From Numida meleagris (taxonomy: Eukaryota > Chordata > Aves > Galliformes > Numididae): DNA of 64,000 bases. Positions within the stretch are counted from its first letter, which is position 1; each line of letters begins with the position of its first letter. Positions 1-13,100 of this stretch are shown here, in pieces. The position numbers and the translations under genes are program-made. The DNA is taken from positions 31,638,260 to 31,702,259 of the forward strand of contig NC_034411.1 of assembly GCF_002078875.1 (NCBI RefSeq). Reading direction: 5' to 3'. The notes beneath the pieces are model-generated. The model was not told the origin of the DNA. It was given only the letters and a program-made list of their open reading frames with translations, and did not search any database.

Positions 1-1053
1 CGTTAGAGCATCTGAAGCTTTGAAATTTTTCTTAGGCAGGTATGACTTTCACCAACCAGGAGTTTCAGAAGTTTTTTGTGAGACCGATCATTAAATAGCA
101 TGAAGGAAAAAGTGAAAATCTGAAGGAAAAAAATTGTGATCCATAGACAATGATTTCAAATAGCATGTACAGGAAAAAAGAAAGATTCAGAAGCAAATTA
201 TGGAAAACAGTTGAGAACAGTTGTGTCACCACAGAATAACAAATTATTTCAGGAAAGTATGATCTTCCATTACTCTGGATTTCTTTCTTCTGTTATTATT
301 GTCTTTAGTCACACACTTGATGTCAAAACAGAATTTCAAAAGTTCTGATATGGCTTAAATACGTACATTTTCAGAGATTCTAGTCGCCAGCTTCACAGAC
401 TACTCAACATCTTCTTTAGGCTTAAGGACAAGGCCACAAAAGCATTCCTCATGGCAGCTGCCCTATTACTATCATAGCTGTTTAGAAGCTAAATTTCTTC
501 ACTGAAAATTGCATCCTTGAATATCTACTTGACTTGTGGCAAAATCTCATTCACAAGGGAGATTATTATTACTGGATCATGGAGCAATATAGAGAACGCA
601 CGATAATCTAGCACGCATAGGAAAGTGAAATGGATTTTTTTCTGAATAAATTTAGCTTTTAGGGGCTTATCTTCAGAGAGCTTAACATAAGCAGTGACTG
701 GAGTCTGCATATTTATGAGAATACTCCTACTGCATCAGAAAAACATGAATTCCTCTCACACCGCCTTAATCCTCACTCTCTGCTACCTCTTCCCATAATA
801 CAAAGCTCCTTCCCAAGGATCTTTAGCTAGGCCTTAGATTTCCTTTATCGAAGACACTCCTAACCTCTTTCTTTTTTTATTAACACTATGGTTTCATGGT
901 ACAAGCAGTCCACAGAGCCCACTCTCTATAGCCTCTTGGTTGGAAAATCAAAGTACTTCTAAGACAAAGGGAATACTTTGATAACATTTAAGATTGAAAT
1001 CAACACACACTTGTACACTGTAAAAAACAGTGACAGAACACTCCATAACTTAC
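1..1053 (-). other. BIRC6: Partial intron 43 of BIRC6
   Basis: AT-rich intron. I looked for the next BIRC6 exon on the - strand and did not find one. No repeat or RNA gene recognised. Confidence 0.75.
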
Positions 1054-1164
1054 CATTAAGCTGCATATTTGTCATGAGAGTTAGGCTATGAAGAACAAGG
1101 CACCATGTTCGGAGTAACGTGTTAGGATACCATGCCAGAACTGACAGGAAGCTGGTTACTGAAG
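1054..1164 (-). CDS. BIRC6: BIRC6 exon 43 (last exon in window)
   Basis: 111 nt: [20 protein letters not shown], then [16 protein letters not shown] and a split codon before GTAAGT. The gene continues below base 1. Acceptor TTGACAG. Confidence 0.95.
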
Positions 1165-4100
1165 CTGTCAAGAAAAACACATTTTCCCAAGTATTAATCT
1201 TCAGAATGTTACAAGAAGTTTCTCATTTTGACTGTAAGTTGCTACATTGTTTGTTTACGGTTTGTTGTGTTTCCTTTGTTTTGCCAACTACCGTTCCAGG
1301 CAATTAGGAAAAGACACCATCACCAACGCGCCACATGAACTGGCCCACAGAACTTCCTAGAGTGTCAACCCATGTCTTCTCAGAAAAAAATGATGCAAAG
1401 AAACATTTTATTTCAAAGGCCTCCCTGAAACTCAACAAGTTCATTATAGTCAGCATTAATGTTTTGGACTCCCACTACAAAATACAACAGATTTTTTTAA
1501 AACTATATACATATATACTTTACAGAAAGTATATATAGATAGATATATATCTCTACATATATTTTTTTCATGTCAAGGTCACATTTTTCATGTCAAGTAG
1601 ACAGTGAGACCAAGAGCTCTTTAGCACCACAGAAATCATTCATTCCATCTCTGATCTTAATATGAACAAACAAATATTGAGTACTTAAGAAAATCTTTCA
1701 AACCTGAAAGTTAATTTTCCCTATTTAAGGTATTTTACCTTGATTCAAGGAAATTACAGGTATTCTATTAGCATTATAAAGGAAAATATCAGCGCCACTG
1801 TCTTTACTTCCAGAGGAGCTAGAATTCAGGCTTAATGTGAGCCATAACTGTAAAAGGGATTCAAGCTGCAAAAAAGAAAAAAAGCACCATCAGACCAAAT
1901 TTCAGTGTTTTTCCAGAGCTGCAGAGCATAAAAAGTTCTCATTTTAAGTCATATCTACATTTTCAGTTGTTCCTGTTTCACTGATAATGTGCACACACAC
2001 TTGCTGTCCCCTCCTTTACTGGGATTTTAGGATTTTGATAAATAAAATATTCAAATAACATTTATCATAACTAGCAAATGTTTTTTTAATTTTTTTTTGT
2101 AATGGACTCCTTCAAAATACTGTTAAGTTTCTCTTAAGAAGTTTCTTCAAACTGTTGAAAAAGTAGCTGTACATACTGCTCAGAAATCAGTGTATCATCA
2201 TCTTTCTACTGAAACACTGGTTTGCATGTAAGCTTTCGGAATTCCACAATTTTGCCAAATGATATTTAACAGTCAACTGAAAAAAATTCAGAAAGAATTC
2301 ACAGAAGCCGATTTAATTAATGGGAAATCTCCTTTACTATCAGAAAGACACGAATGCTTACCCTGAATGACTCCTTTGAAGAAACTAAATAGTTGATATT
2401 CCGGAAAAACATCAAGGTGCTTTACCTAACTCTATTTTGAATGTGATACTTAAATGCAGTCAGCTATCCAATTAAAATATAAACAGGCAGATATCTAAGC
2501 ACTTAAATATAGCACACACTACTTTCCTTTTTATGTATTAAGAATATTACGGTAACAACTGTCATTTACTGAACCTACAAACTTGTTTTTAGACACAAAA
2601 AATAGATACCTACTACTTTCCTTCTCTAACAAGAAATTCCCTATTTGCTAAAAGCTTTCAGCAGCTTATCCATTACATTATTGGTACTGTTGTCCATAAC
2701 AACTTTTGCACATGAAGCACATAACCTAACAGGTTAGTTGCATCCTAAGCAATACAAAATACAGGAAGAGAACTTTAAAATTTAGAGAGAAATATTATCA
2801 AAACATTTCAACATTCACAATTCTATACCTGAACATGGTGGACTTGTAGCATTGAAAAGAGTTTGTTGAAGCATGCACTCAGCATAGGAATAGATGACAA
2901 CTGTACAATCAGCTGGGCATTTTGGTTAGCAGCATGCAATCCCCTTAGCAATGAATCATCTGTTCCAGTAGGAGACTGGGTTACTACACAAAACAAAACA
3001 AAGAAGTATTCCCACCTCAGTGGATTATTTTGTAAAAATTGATAAAAGCGATTACATACTTATATCTTATTTTACATTCAAGGGAAACATGCTTATGTTG
3101 TAATTTACAAGATCACTCTTCACTGTAGTGTTCATCTGAGTTGGACTATTAAACTATGCTACTGTGAAAGGTATACTGGAAGGTTAGATATCATCTTCCC
3201 AAAAACTATTTGAAAAATGAGCCAAATTCACATTCTTGTATGAAAGATGTATTTTAGGAATATCCTGATAAAACTAAATCACCATCATGGGTATTTTGAC
3301 AACATAAGCTTATTGCGTAGTCAAGTTCAAAATACTATTAAATATTTTCACTTTTATCACTGAATAGGTGAAACAAGTTCAAAGCAGCTTTCAAACAACT
3401 TAAATTTCACATTTAATCTAATAACTCAGCTTCACAAAAATAGGAAACAATGTTTAGATGCTCGTAGATGAGAAAATGAAAGTAGTTCTTCCACTGTATT
3501 ACTATGCAGCGTAAAGGGAATCCTGCCTATTTGAGCAACTTCAAAAAATGTCTTAAATGTACATATATAGAATTTTAAAATCTGAAAAAAAGAAATCTCT
3601 AAAGCACAGTGCAACAAGATAATGAAAGCAAAATTCAACTTCTAAGCTGTTATGTGACTGCAGAAAAAAACAGTATAATTTTCAAATGGTCATTATGTGA
3701 GAGAATAATTTGACAATATATAATTACACGTAGGAGATGTGTTTGTCAATGCTTGCAGAATGGAATCAGCCTCCAGAGTGGACATCATTTTCAGCATCAG
3801 CTCAGCCTGCTGTTCAAGTCCAACTTCTAGTCGTGCATCTAAAGCTACACAAGGCAACAAACAGTAAAACTGAATAATATCAAAGACAATTACAGTTAGT
3901 TACTCTAATGATCCGTGCAAGCAATATAAATATACAGTCCACACTGAACTTGAAAAAAGTCTCAATATCTCTGATGTAAAACAATCTTCCTATATGACGC
4001 CAGCAAAATGAAGAAACTTACACTCTGAACTGAACACAAACCCTCGTGGATGTGAAATATATAATTAATAGAAAAAGAAATTTCTCATGAAACGCACATT

Positions 4101-7100
4101 TCTTTTTACAGTCATCTGAATATCACATACAACTAAATCTGCATGTTTAAGCTGGTACTTTTCCTAAAAGTAATTGCTCAAACAAGAATCAAAGGAAGTA
4201 TGGCAGGGAAGAGACTTATAAATCACTCCTGCTTAGAAGTAGTACTCCAAAATGAACAAGTGTGCCACATTATTCCTCTTCGGAATAGGAACAACTACGC
4301 AAAATACTATCCTGTTAAGAAAGAGCTTCCAAAATTTGTGTCTAGAAAACAGGAATAACTTAAAACTGAGCATAAAGGTGTCTTCAAAAATTTCAGAAAA
4401 TACGATGTTCTGCTACGCTACACACAGTTTTAAACAAAAACTTCACAAAACATTTTCTCAGTAATCACAGAAAAAGTTTGGTATATAGAAAATTTATTTC
4501 CATTTAATGCACACAGATATTTCTAACACTAACTTGATTTACTGAAGAGTGGCATAAAGTATCACAAAACAGATACCCTAAATTGTTCATTGCTTACCTT
4601 GAGAAACAGACACGCTTACAGTCTGTGATCCATTTTTCTCCGTAGCTACCGGTGGTTTTGCAACTGGAATTCCAACACCTCCAATGTAGGGATTGTAATT
4701 GTAGGTACCATAATCAGCACCCCAGTAATCATACCACGTGCTGCTTATAGGCTTAAAAAGCAAAGGAAAAAGGAAAAAATAACAGCAACTCTTCAGACTG
4801 CCAAGGTACAAATAAAATTTGTAATGACTAACAACAAATATGGAAGTTACAAGAAATTAAAAACCAGAAGACTGGATCCAAGAGCTTTAGAAAATATTTT
4901 CCTCAACTTCTTGTTGCTGTACAAGCTACTGTTTCCTTAGTGATTGTAAAAATCCAGCAATTTAATTGTCTCTAAGACTGAAGAAACCAGCTTAAAATTT
5001 TATCATCAGTTTTTACTCACACATTTGTATTGTATTGTGAACTTGGAAGTGCGATTTACCACACAGGTATTTTGAGAAGTTATTCATCAAGATATGATAC
5101 CATATTATTAATATGACAGTACTATTAAAGTAACCTGGGGCCTTGGTGAGGCTCAGAGGCTATTTGGACTGGGTTCTGCAAAAGAAAGAGTTGAATAATC
5201 TCTACTCAAATGTCATAAGTAAAGGCACTAAGAAAGCATACGGATGACAAGAAAAAGAGAAAATAGTAATAAAAGACTGCAAGAAGGCCAATTATGTAAG
5301 CCTATGTTTTTAATGGAAGATTTTCTATCAATTGTCATTTTATATAAACAGAAAAGCAGAAGAAATCTTAAGGAATAAGGAAGAGCATCTACCTAACCTA
5401 ATAACTTAGATTAATTCAAATGAGACCCAAAGTTTAAGTAAACACTGAGAAGGACAGGGAATCTCAGGTGCATCATACCTTGAAAACTTTGGCTGCAAGG
5501 GGATCTTTTTCCAAATCAATATCCAAAGGATCAATATCAACTTCCATCAGGTCTTGCAGCAATTCAAGGTCAATGTCTTTATCTTTTTCCAAAGATGACA
5601 GAGGTGGAGCACCTTCGAATGATTACAACAGTTTTAATATTACCAAGTACAGTTTATGAAACAAGGATATGTCACACACTTCACAGGTAATGCTAAGGCT
5701 TTTAATACACACAGCTCCTAGCGAAAACATTTAATGAATCCAGTCAAATTTGCTTTGTTGAAATAATGAGAAAAACAATCACCTTTTACTAATCAGACAT
5801 CATTCTAAGATCAAGAATTACACACATTTTGCCTTTATTTTCAGAAACTAATTATCATAAAAAGTATTTACTGATATTTTGACAGATTAATTATAGCAAA
5901 GGTTGTTTGTTTATTTTTTAAACTTCTCAGTGGGCAATATACACTTCAAGATTACAGAACAATTTACCTGTGATGTCGTGTGTCAAAGGCTCATCTATTG
6001 TTTCCACTAATTGAACGGTGGATGGCTGAAGAGAGTCATCAGAATCCCCAGCCGAAGCGCCAGCATCTTCTCCCAAAGCACCTTCTTCCATAGCTTCAGC
6101 AGCTATAGGTGCCAGCAATTCTCCTATAAATGGTATCAAGCAGACAACTTCATTTCAAACTTCATTCCAGTTACAATTTAACATCTCAGTTTCTGGGCCA
6201 ACTGTTGTTTTTTTCAGATAACTTTAAATTCATAAAGTGCTCACTTTTTCAAAAGGGAGGAATTCTGAATAATTTTCAAATAATTAGGGTCATATATATA
6301 TCCTTGACTTTTCAGTGCAGAAGTCACTTACTCAGGATTGATTAATGATCAAAATATTTTAAACTCTACGTATTGCAATCTAAACTCAATTTGCTTGTGA
6401 AGCATATTAGGTTTCTTTTTTTTTTTTAAATAGCAGAATTCTAAAATGACAACTCAAAAACCCTGAAGAAAACAAGTTTCTAGTGTAAGTTAATAGTCTT
6501 CAGGCTGTAGCTTAAAACAAACCTGCTAGAATATCTTGCAGCATACAAGTCAGAGAATACTGAGCCCATGCTCCTCCCCAAGAGATGTCTCCTCTGTTAA
6601 AGTCAGTTCCAACAAGAAGGAGCAACAATCTTTCCAACTGAGTTTCATTTACAATCTCACATAAATGAATTGTTGGTCTTGTAGCATTTGCAATTCTAGC
6701 AAGAACCTAAAAAAGAGAAAAAATATGATTGCATTGAACTTCCTCACTCTTCCCTCTCTGAAAAATTAAGTCATCAAAATTAAGACTAATTTTTTTTTTT
6801 TAAACCATCTCTACACCTAAAGCATTGACTACTCAAGCATCAGCTTTCCCGAAAATGATGTGGAAACACAATTAAACCATAAAATTTACCTCTCCACTTT
6901 ATTACTACAGATTTTCATTCTTAATCAGTGGAAGTGCCTATCATTTCTGGCTCAGAGGAAAACACCAAGGAAAACTGATTCTCAGTTTAGTTCAAGAACT
7001 TTAAAAAAAAAGTCTTAGAAAATTGTGATCAGAAATATTTTTATAGCTTTACATTGCTATAAAAACATCTCCAAATACCTTAAAAATGCCTTGCTCAGCC

Positions 7101-10100
7101 TTCAAAGGCTGAATAATTTTGGAATGAAAAACCAAATTGGGGTACTACTGCTTCCATTTCTCAAGCGTCAAAGTCAAATTATCCATATCAAGGTCATGGA
7201 TCAACTATAAATGAAGAAGGTCACACAAGTTCCAAGAATCTTCTTGGTAAAGGTGATGGTCAAAGATAAAGCAGTTTATAAACTGAACAGAGTGATCGGA
7301 AATACTATGGGTAATGGTTTTAAACTATAAGAGGATACATTTAGATCAGATTGAAGGATATGAGGACGGTGAGGCACTAGAACAGGTGGATACTCCATTC
7401 CTGGAACCGTTCAAGGCCAAGGTGGATGGGATCCTGGGCAATGTGATCTAGTGGGTGGTATCCCTGCATATGACAGAGGCGGCTGGAACTTTAAGGTCCC
7501 TTCCAACCCAAATCACTGTATGATTCCATGAAATTATTCTCAAGAACGATGACAGTGCTGAATGCAGTATTAAACTCCTGTCGTCTGCTACAACGTACTA
7601 AGGCTTCCCTTCCGTCCGCACCTCTGCATGCAGGGGCATTTCAGCGCTACATACCGTGTATGTGTCCCATATGCCCCGGCATACGGAGGTGCAGATGGAA
7701 GGGAAGCCTTAGTATGCTGTCACAGATGACAAACTCCATTCAGTGTGATTCCTTTCTCTGGAAGCAACATTTTACATTCATAGCTGCAGTACCAGAAAAT
7801 TCCAAAGACTAGCTGATAGAGGACTAAACTTTTTTTTTTTTTGAGGTTTCTTTAGCTTTTTCAGCAGGAAATTTACCCTCCAACTATCAGTCTTATTTTT
7901 CATTCCCATTTGGTCTCAGTTTTTCAGATTATATAACATTTAAAATCCTACATATGCTCTACTACTGGCATGTGGATTTCAAAGTTTTTCCTTTAATTTT
8001 CTTGTGTACTCTTCAAAAAGCCATCTGCAGAACTCAAATCAGTGTTCTGAATCCCCAGACCTGAAAAACTAACACATCTTAGTGGAAATATAGACAACAG
8101 TGATGCAACTGTAGGAAGAGCAATATGAGAAAACACTGTTCCCACCCCCTGTTTCGATGGAAGGATAGCTACTTCTTTCAAGAAGCATGCACAAGAAATC
8201 TAGCTTTCAGACCAAGACTCAATTCTCTAAATTCTTGAAGATGATTTCCTGCGCTGCTGCCTACAAGATGAGCTATAAATGAAGACAGAAAGACCTTTGG
8301 TCTGGAGAGATACTCAATCATAGCCACTACTAATAGTCCAGTAAGTCAAAAAAGAATTTTCGCTAGCTTCACAGATCTGATTAATTGCATTTTTCTGGGA
8401 AAGAAAAAAAAATGCAACCCAAGCACTTCCAACTAGCAAGATGTGACAACTCATGTCAACTCAAATCTCAGATTATACACGTCCAGAAAATCCTTGGGAA
8501 GCATCAAGGAACAATCAGAAAATACACATAATATGTAACAAATTTCCCCTTCACAGTACAAACAAAATTAATATGCTTGATGGTAATTACAATAAATATT
8601 TTCATGGATCTTTCAGAAATTACACATTTCCACAGCTGAACTCCAAAGCTGTTCTAAGGACATTCTTCCAGACAGCTTTATACAAAATGGTTAAAAAGAA
8701 CGAACAGTCCCCAAACTACACAGAAAAACTCCTACAGCTATCAATGAAAAAAACTGCTATAGTGACTCAGAATCTTGTATTCAGGCTAGTGGAAAATACC
8801 TTCAACTATCTAATACAGTGAAAGCAAAATAGTCGTGTTCTCCCTGCTTATTCATTTTTAATACTATAAAGACATACAATAGCTTTAATTTCCATGAACA
8901 TTAGATGTTGGTTACTAAAAAAGTAGGTATTTTCACTACATTAAATGTTAGAACTCTGCACATTACTTACACAACAGGATTTTTTGAAACATTACTCCTT
9001 CTAGGCAATTTTGACACTATCATATCGTCAGTTACACTAAAGATGACAGATCAGAAAAAACTACCTCACCAGAAATTACCAGAAATTTTAATGTTACAGT
9101 TAACTTTTATCATTAATCAATCAGAAAGAAGTAATAGAAAATTAATCTAATGTGGTATCCATTGCAACTACAGAATGGCACTTCATATTCTGTTTACCTT
9201 ACAAACAAACAGAAGTAAATCTGCATGACAAGTAAAGTCCATAGACAAAAGGAAGAGTGCCAGCTTCTGCACTACAGAAATACAACGTTCATGTGCCAGC
9301 GTAAAGGGAAGTGGCTCAATTTCTGGAGTTTCCTTTGTTGTTGATACTTCTGTATCCAAAGTAGAACGAGGCCATTCTGCAGTTCGACGTAAACGTATTA
9401 AATCCTTGAAGTGCTGCAGAAATCAAATTTGAAACAACAGTTACATATTTTAAGGCTAAGCTCTGGATCTCTTCCAAGTGAAAATCTGAGGCAGCAATAA
9501 CAGTAGAGTCTAGGAATATAAGAGAATGTGGAATGGAATTAAGGCTTTATTGGCAGAAATTTATTTTGGTAGCATATTGTCTCAGGTGACAGAGTAATAA
9601 CCAAGTTATTCAGTTCTGCACAAGTGCCGTTTAAGTCTTTATGTTTGCCATAAAACGTATCAAGGATATGTATTTCATAAGCTTCTTTCTCATTTCTACC
9701 ACCTGCATATACAACTATTGTTAGCATGAAGCAAACTGCAGACAGAAATATTGAAATTTACCCCTAATAAGACTGCTTACTTTCAGTTCTTCACATTAGA
9801 AGAACCATCAACAACATCTAACATTCCTAATACTTACAGGTTATGAAGCACCCATTAAACACTATAAACTAAATTAGTCCAATACATGATCAGGGCTTTT
9901 AACTACAAACTTTTTGATATAGGTGCTACAAATTCAGTGGAGGAAAGATGGTGCTTTTGATAATCCTACCATTCACCAAAGGCACTCATTTAGCACTTCA
10001 GCTCACTGTAACAGCTACAAAAGCAGACTGAAATTAGGTAATGCAAAAGCCTCTTAAAATCTCCCATCTTCTAGATACTGAAATAGACCACAGAAAGAAC

Positions 10101-13100
10101 TATTTACTAAAACAAAAGGTTTCAGCTTCCTCCAAAATGCAATAAATGTTTTAGGTTACTCACAGCTTGTAATAACTGGAAGTGATTAGTAGGTGAAGTA
10201 GTAAAAACCATATGAAATGCAACTATCCAATGTACAATAATACCACAACTAAATGTTAAGATATTTCAGTAGAAATTCTTTAGTTCAACATGCGTTTTTG
10301 GATGCAACATGGCTGCTATAAAGTGAAACTTATATAGCTAGACAGCACATTACAGCCAGAGAATCATTAAAAGATGTCTCAAGGGAGCCACTGCTGGAGC
10401 AGACCTGTTGAAACAGTCCTCCCAATACAACCTGTTGGAATAAAGCAGAGAATAGTGCAGGAAAGAACAGCTCATGACAAGCAGAGTTGGTGAAAACACA
10501 GGGCTTTATTTTTTAGGCTAGTGTTTAAACTTCTAGGTTTCTTTTTTTGTAGTTACTGGAAATTGTTTTAGGATTTTTCTTCAGAATGCCTCTCAAGTCC
10601 AATATTCTATGATCTTGTTTCACAATCCTACTCTCAGTCATCCAAGCACATTAATAATTTACATTAATACAACTGGAGCTAAACAGGAAAAATATAAAGA
10701 GATGCTTAATTTTGGTAGCTAGAAAGACAGACTTTTTTTGTTGTACTTTTCTTGAAAGTCCAGGGTGCCAACTTGAGAAATATCTAAATTTTACCTTATC
10801 TCAATCAAGTAAATTCCTTTACTATCACATCCACTTTCAGTATCTGTGGCTTACTGCAATATGCCATAATTTACACTATACTTTTAGGAAGCTAAGAAAC
10901 TTCAGAGAAGCTCAGAAAATATTCTCAAAAGTTGTATTTCTTAATCTGGGGAACTTCTCAGATGCATGATTATTTTCTTCTTACTCAACCAGGACGGCAT
11001 TCAGAAGAGTACTATATGTAAGAGAGGCAGGCATATAAAATGTTATTTCACATTTCTATCGGTATGTGTTACCCACTGTTCAACGATATGACTAGCATTC
11101 CCAAAGCTACAGGATTACCAGTCAAAATGTGGAAGGGTAAACTAATTTTCCCAGTGTGAGAAATTTCCAGATGGCTGCTGTACTCAGCATCAAAGTATCC
11201 TTGATAGCAGCCATGACAAAAAACATTAAAGTAAGTTCAACATCAAACAAACACTACTTTGCAGGAACAGCCCTTCTTACACAAAGGACAAGAAGTCAAT
11301 TACAGTTTCAGAGCATCATACCTTGGAAGTAGCCTGCTTTAGTTTTGCCTGTTCTACTAAAAGTTTGTATGATGATCCTTTGTTGCTTTGTATTTTCTCT
11401 TTTTCCATCTGTTCCACCAAAGCCTTCTGCTTTGCTTTTAATAAGTTAAGTTGCTAAAAGAAAATGTTAATAGGAAAAAAACGAAAATTTAAGCAATAAG
11501 ATGTTAAAAGGATCTGTGTTTTCATATGATATCAATCTTCAACCTGTAACTTGAGCTTTTTAAATATAGTTGTATAAACAACTTAAACTGAGACACCTTC
11601 ATGGACCACCAGTCTCCGAACAGACAAAGTTTAAGAAAAAAACCAACAGTATTTTTTAAAGCTCAAGACATCCATGCCCAGGGTCATAAAAACCACATGG
11701 TTGTATTTAGAAATGAAAATTTCATATCTTAAGAATTACCAACTGTTAAATAACAGGTTACAAGCTTGCACCCTGGTGTACTCAGATCTACATTGGAAGT
11801 AAATTTTACTTATTACCCTATACAGGTCACAGAGCTCAACAGTACATTCCAACATTTGTTCTTCCAACAGATGCCATGCCCCACACTTGGAGACAAACGT
11901 CAAAGAAAACAGGCAGCCTTCAGCTACAGAATTAGACTACGCAAAAGCAAAGCTGAATGAGTCCCAAGGCCAAAGCTGTTCTCTCAAGATATTAAATATG
12001 CTGCACAGTATCTTCTGTGAAAATAGCCACTACCGTGTCAGAAGTCACCTGTTTATGATGAACAAGCTGTTTTCTGATCTTTCGGGAATACAGTCTATCT
12101 AGACTACTGTTGCCTTTAGTAGATCTGCTCAAACTCTGGGTGTGAAGGCTATTATTTATAAAACTCCACTGGTTTCCTAATGGAAATAGACAAGAAAAAC
12201 AAGTAGATATTAGTCATATTAAGCTTCATTTAACTCCAAAGAAAAACATTTATATGGCAAGGGTTAGCAACTCAAAATATTAAAGAAATGAGCAAAACAT
12301 AATTCTCTTAGTGAAAGGCTGATGGTAATGTATCTGTGCAATTTCAGAATGCTTGTTCTTATTACTTTTAAAACATACGGAGAGAAGAATGATTGTTTTA
12401 ACTAAATAAAAATAACTGAAGAGCCTAAGTAAAAAAAAAAAAAAGGAAAAGCTTTCCGGCTTTCATTTTCAGAAAAGCTGTTCAAAGAAAACAGCTATTC
12501 CACTTAAAAATAAAAACAAAAACAGTAGTATCAAAAATGCATTCAAATGTACTGAATACATACACTACAACAAATACCAAAACTGGCATGAAGTCATACC
12601 ATTGTATTTTTTCACAATGGAAACATCGTCTCAACATGGTAGACTCTCAATGGACTGGTCTAGGAGTTACAGGATAATATACAGACATTTTACAAAATAA
12701 AATCAAGTTTATCACTTAAAAAAATGAGAAGTCATATTTCTAAAAAAAAGAGGTGAAGAAGCAGACAAGAACGCAAACAAAACTCATTTTCAAATGAATC
12801 AAAGATGTATTTTAAGTATTTGAACAGCTCCAAAACAAATACCCACAGAAACAAGCCTTGATATGTTACTGAAAATTAGTATTGCACACCTGTCAAAAAA
12901 CGTTCCCTCTCTTTTCCATTCAGAGGCTTCTTGGCTGTGGCTGCTTCATCTTCAACAGTAGCTACATAATCCAGTAGTCTGGATACCAGCATTACAACCC
13001 AGCTGATCATGGGAATATCTAACACTCCTTAAAAAGAAAGATTTGACTGCCTTAATAAAGTTTGAAAACCATAACAAAATAATAATTAAAAAAACATAAT

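Larger units (their letters stand above)
6707..9197 (-). other. BIRC6: Intron 35 of BIRC6
   Basis: 2.5 kb. Holds a CR1 3' fragment (7360-7531) and, directly after it, the long imperfect palindrome at 7579-7732. The rest is AT-rich without recognisable features. Confidence 0.85.

Noticed and set aside
8453..8821. 122-codon + strand frame in intron 35
   Set aside because: Low-complexity Asn/Lys/Thr composition with no homology I recognise; antisense to the gene.
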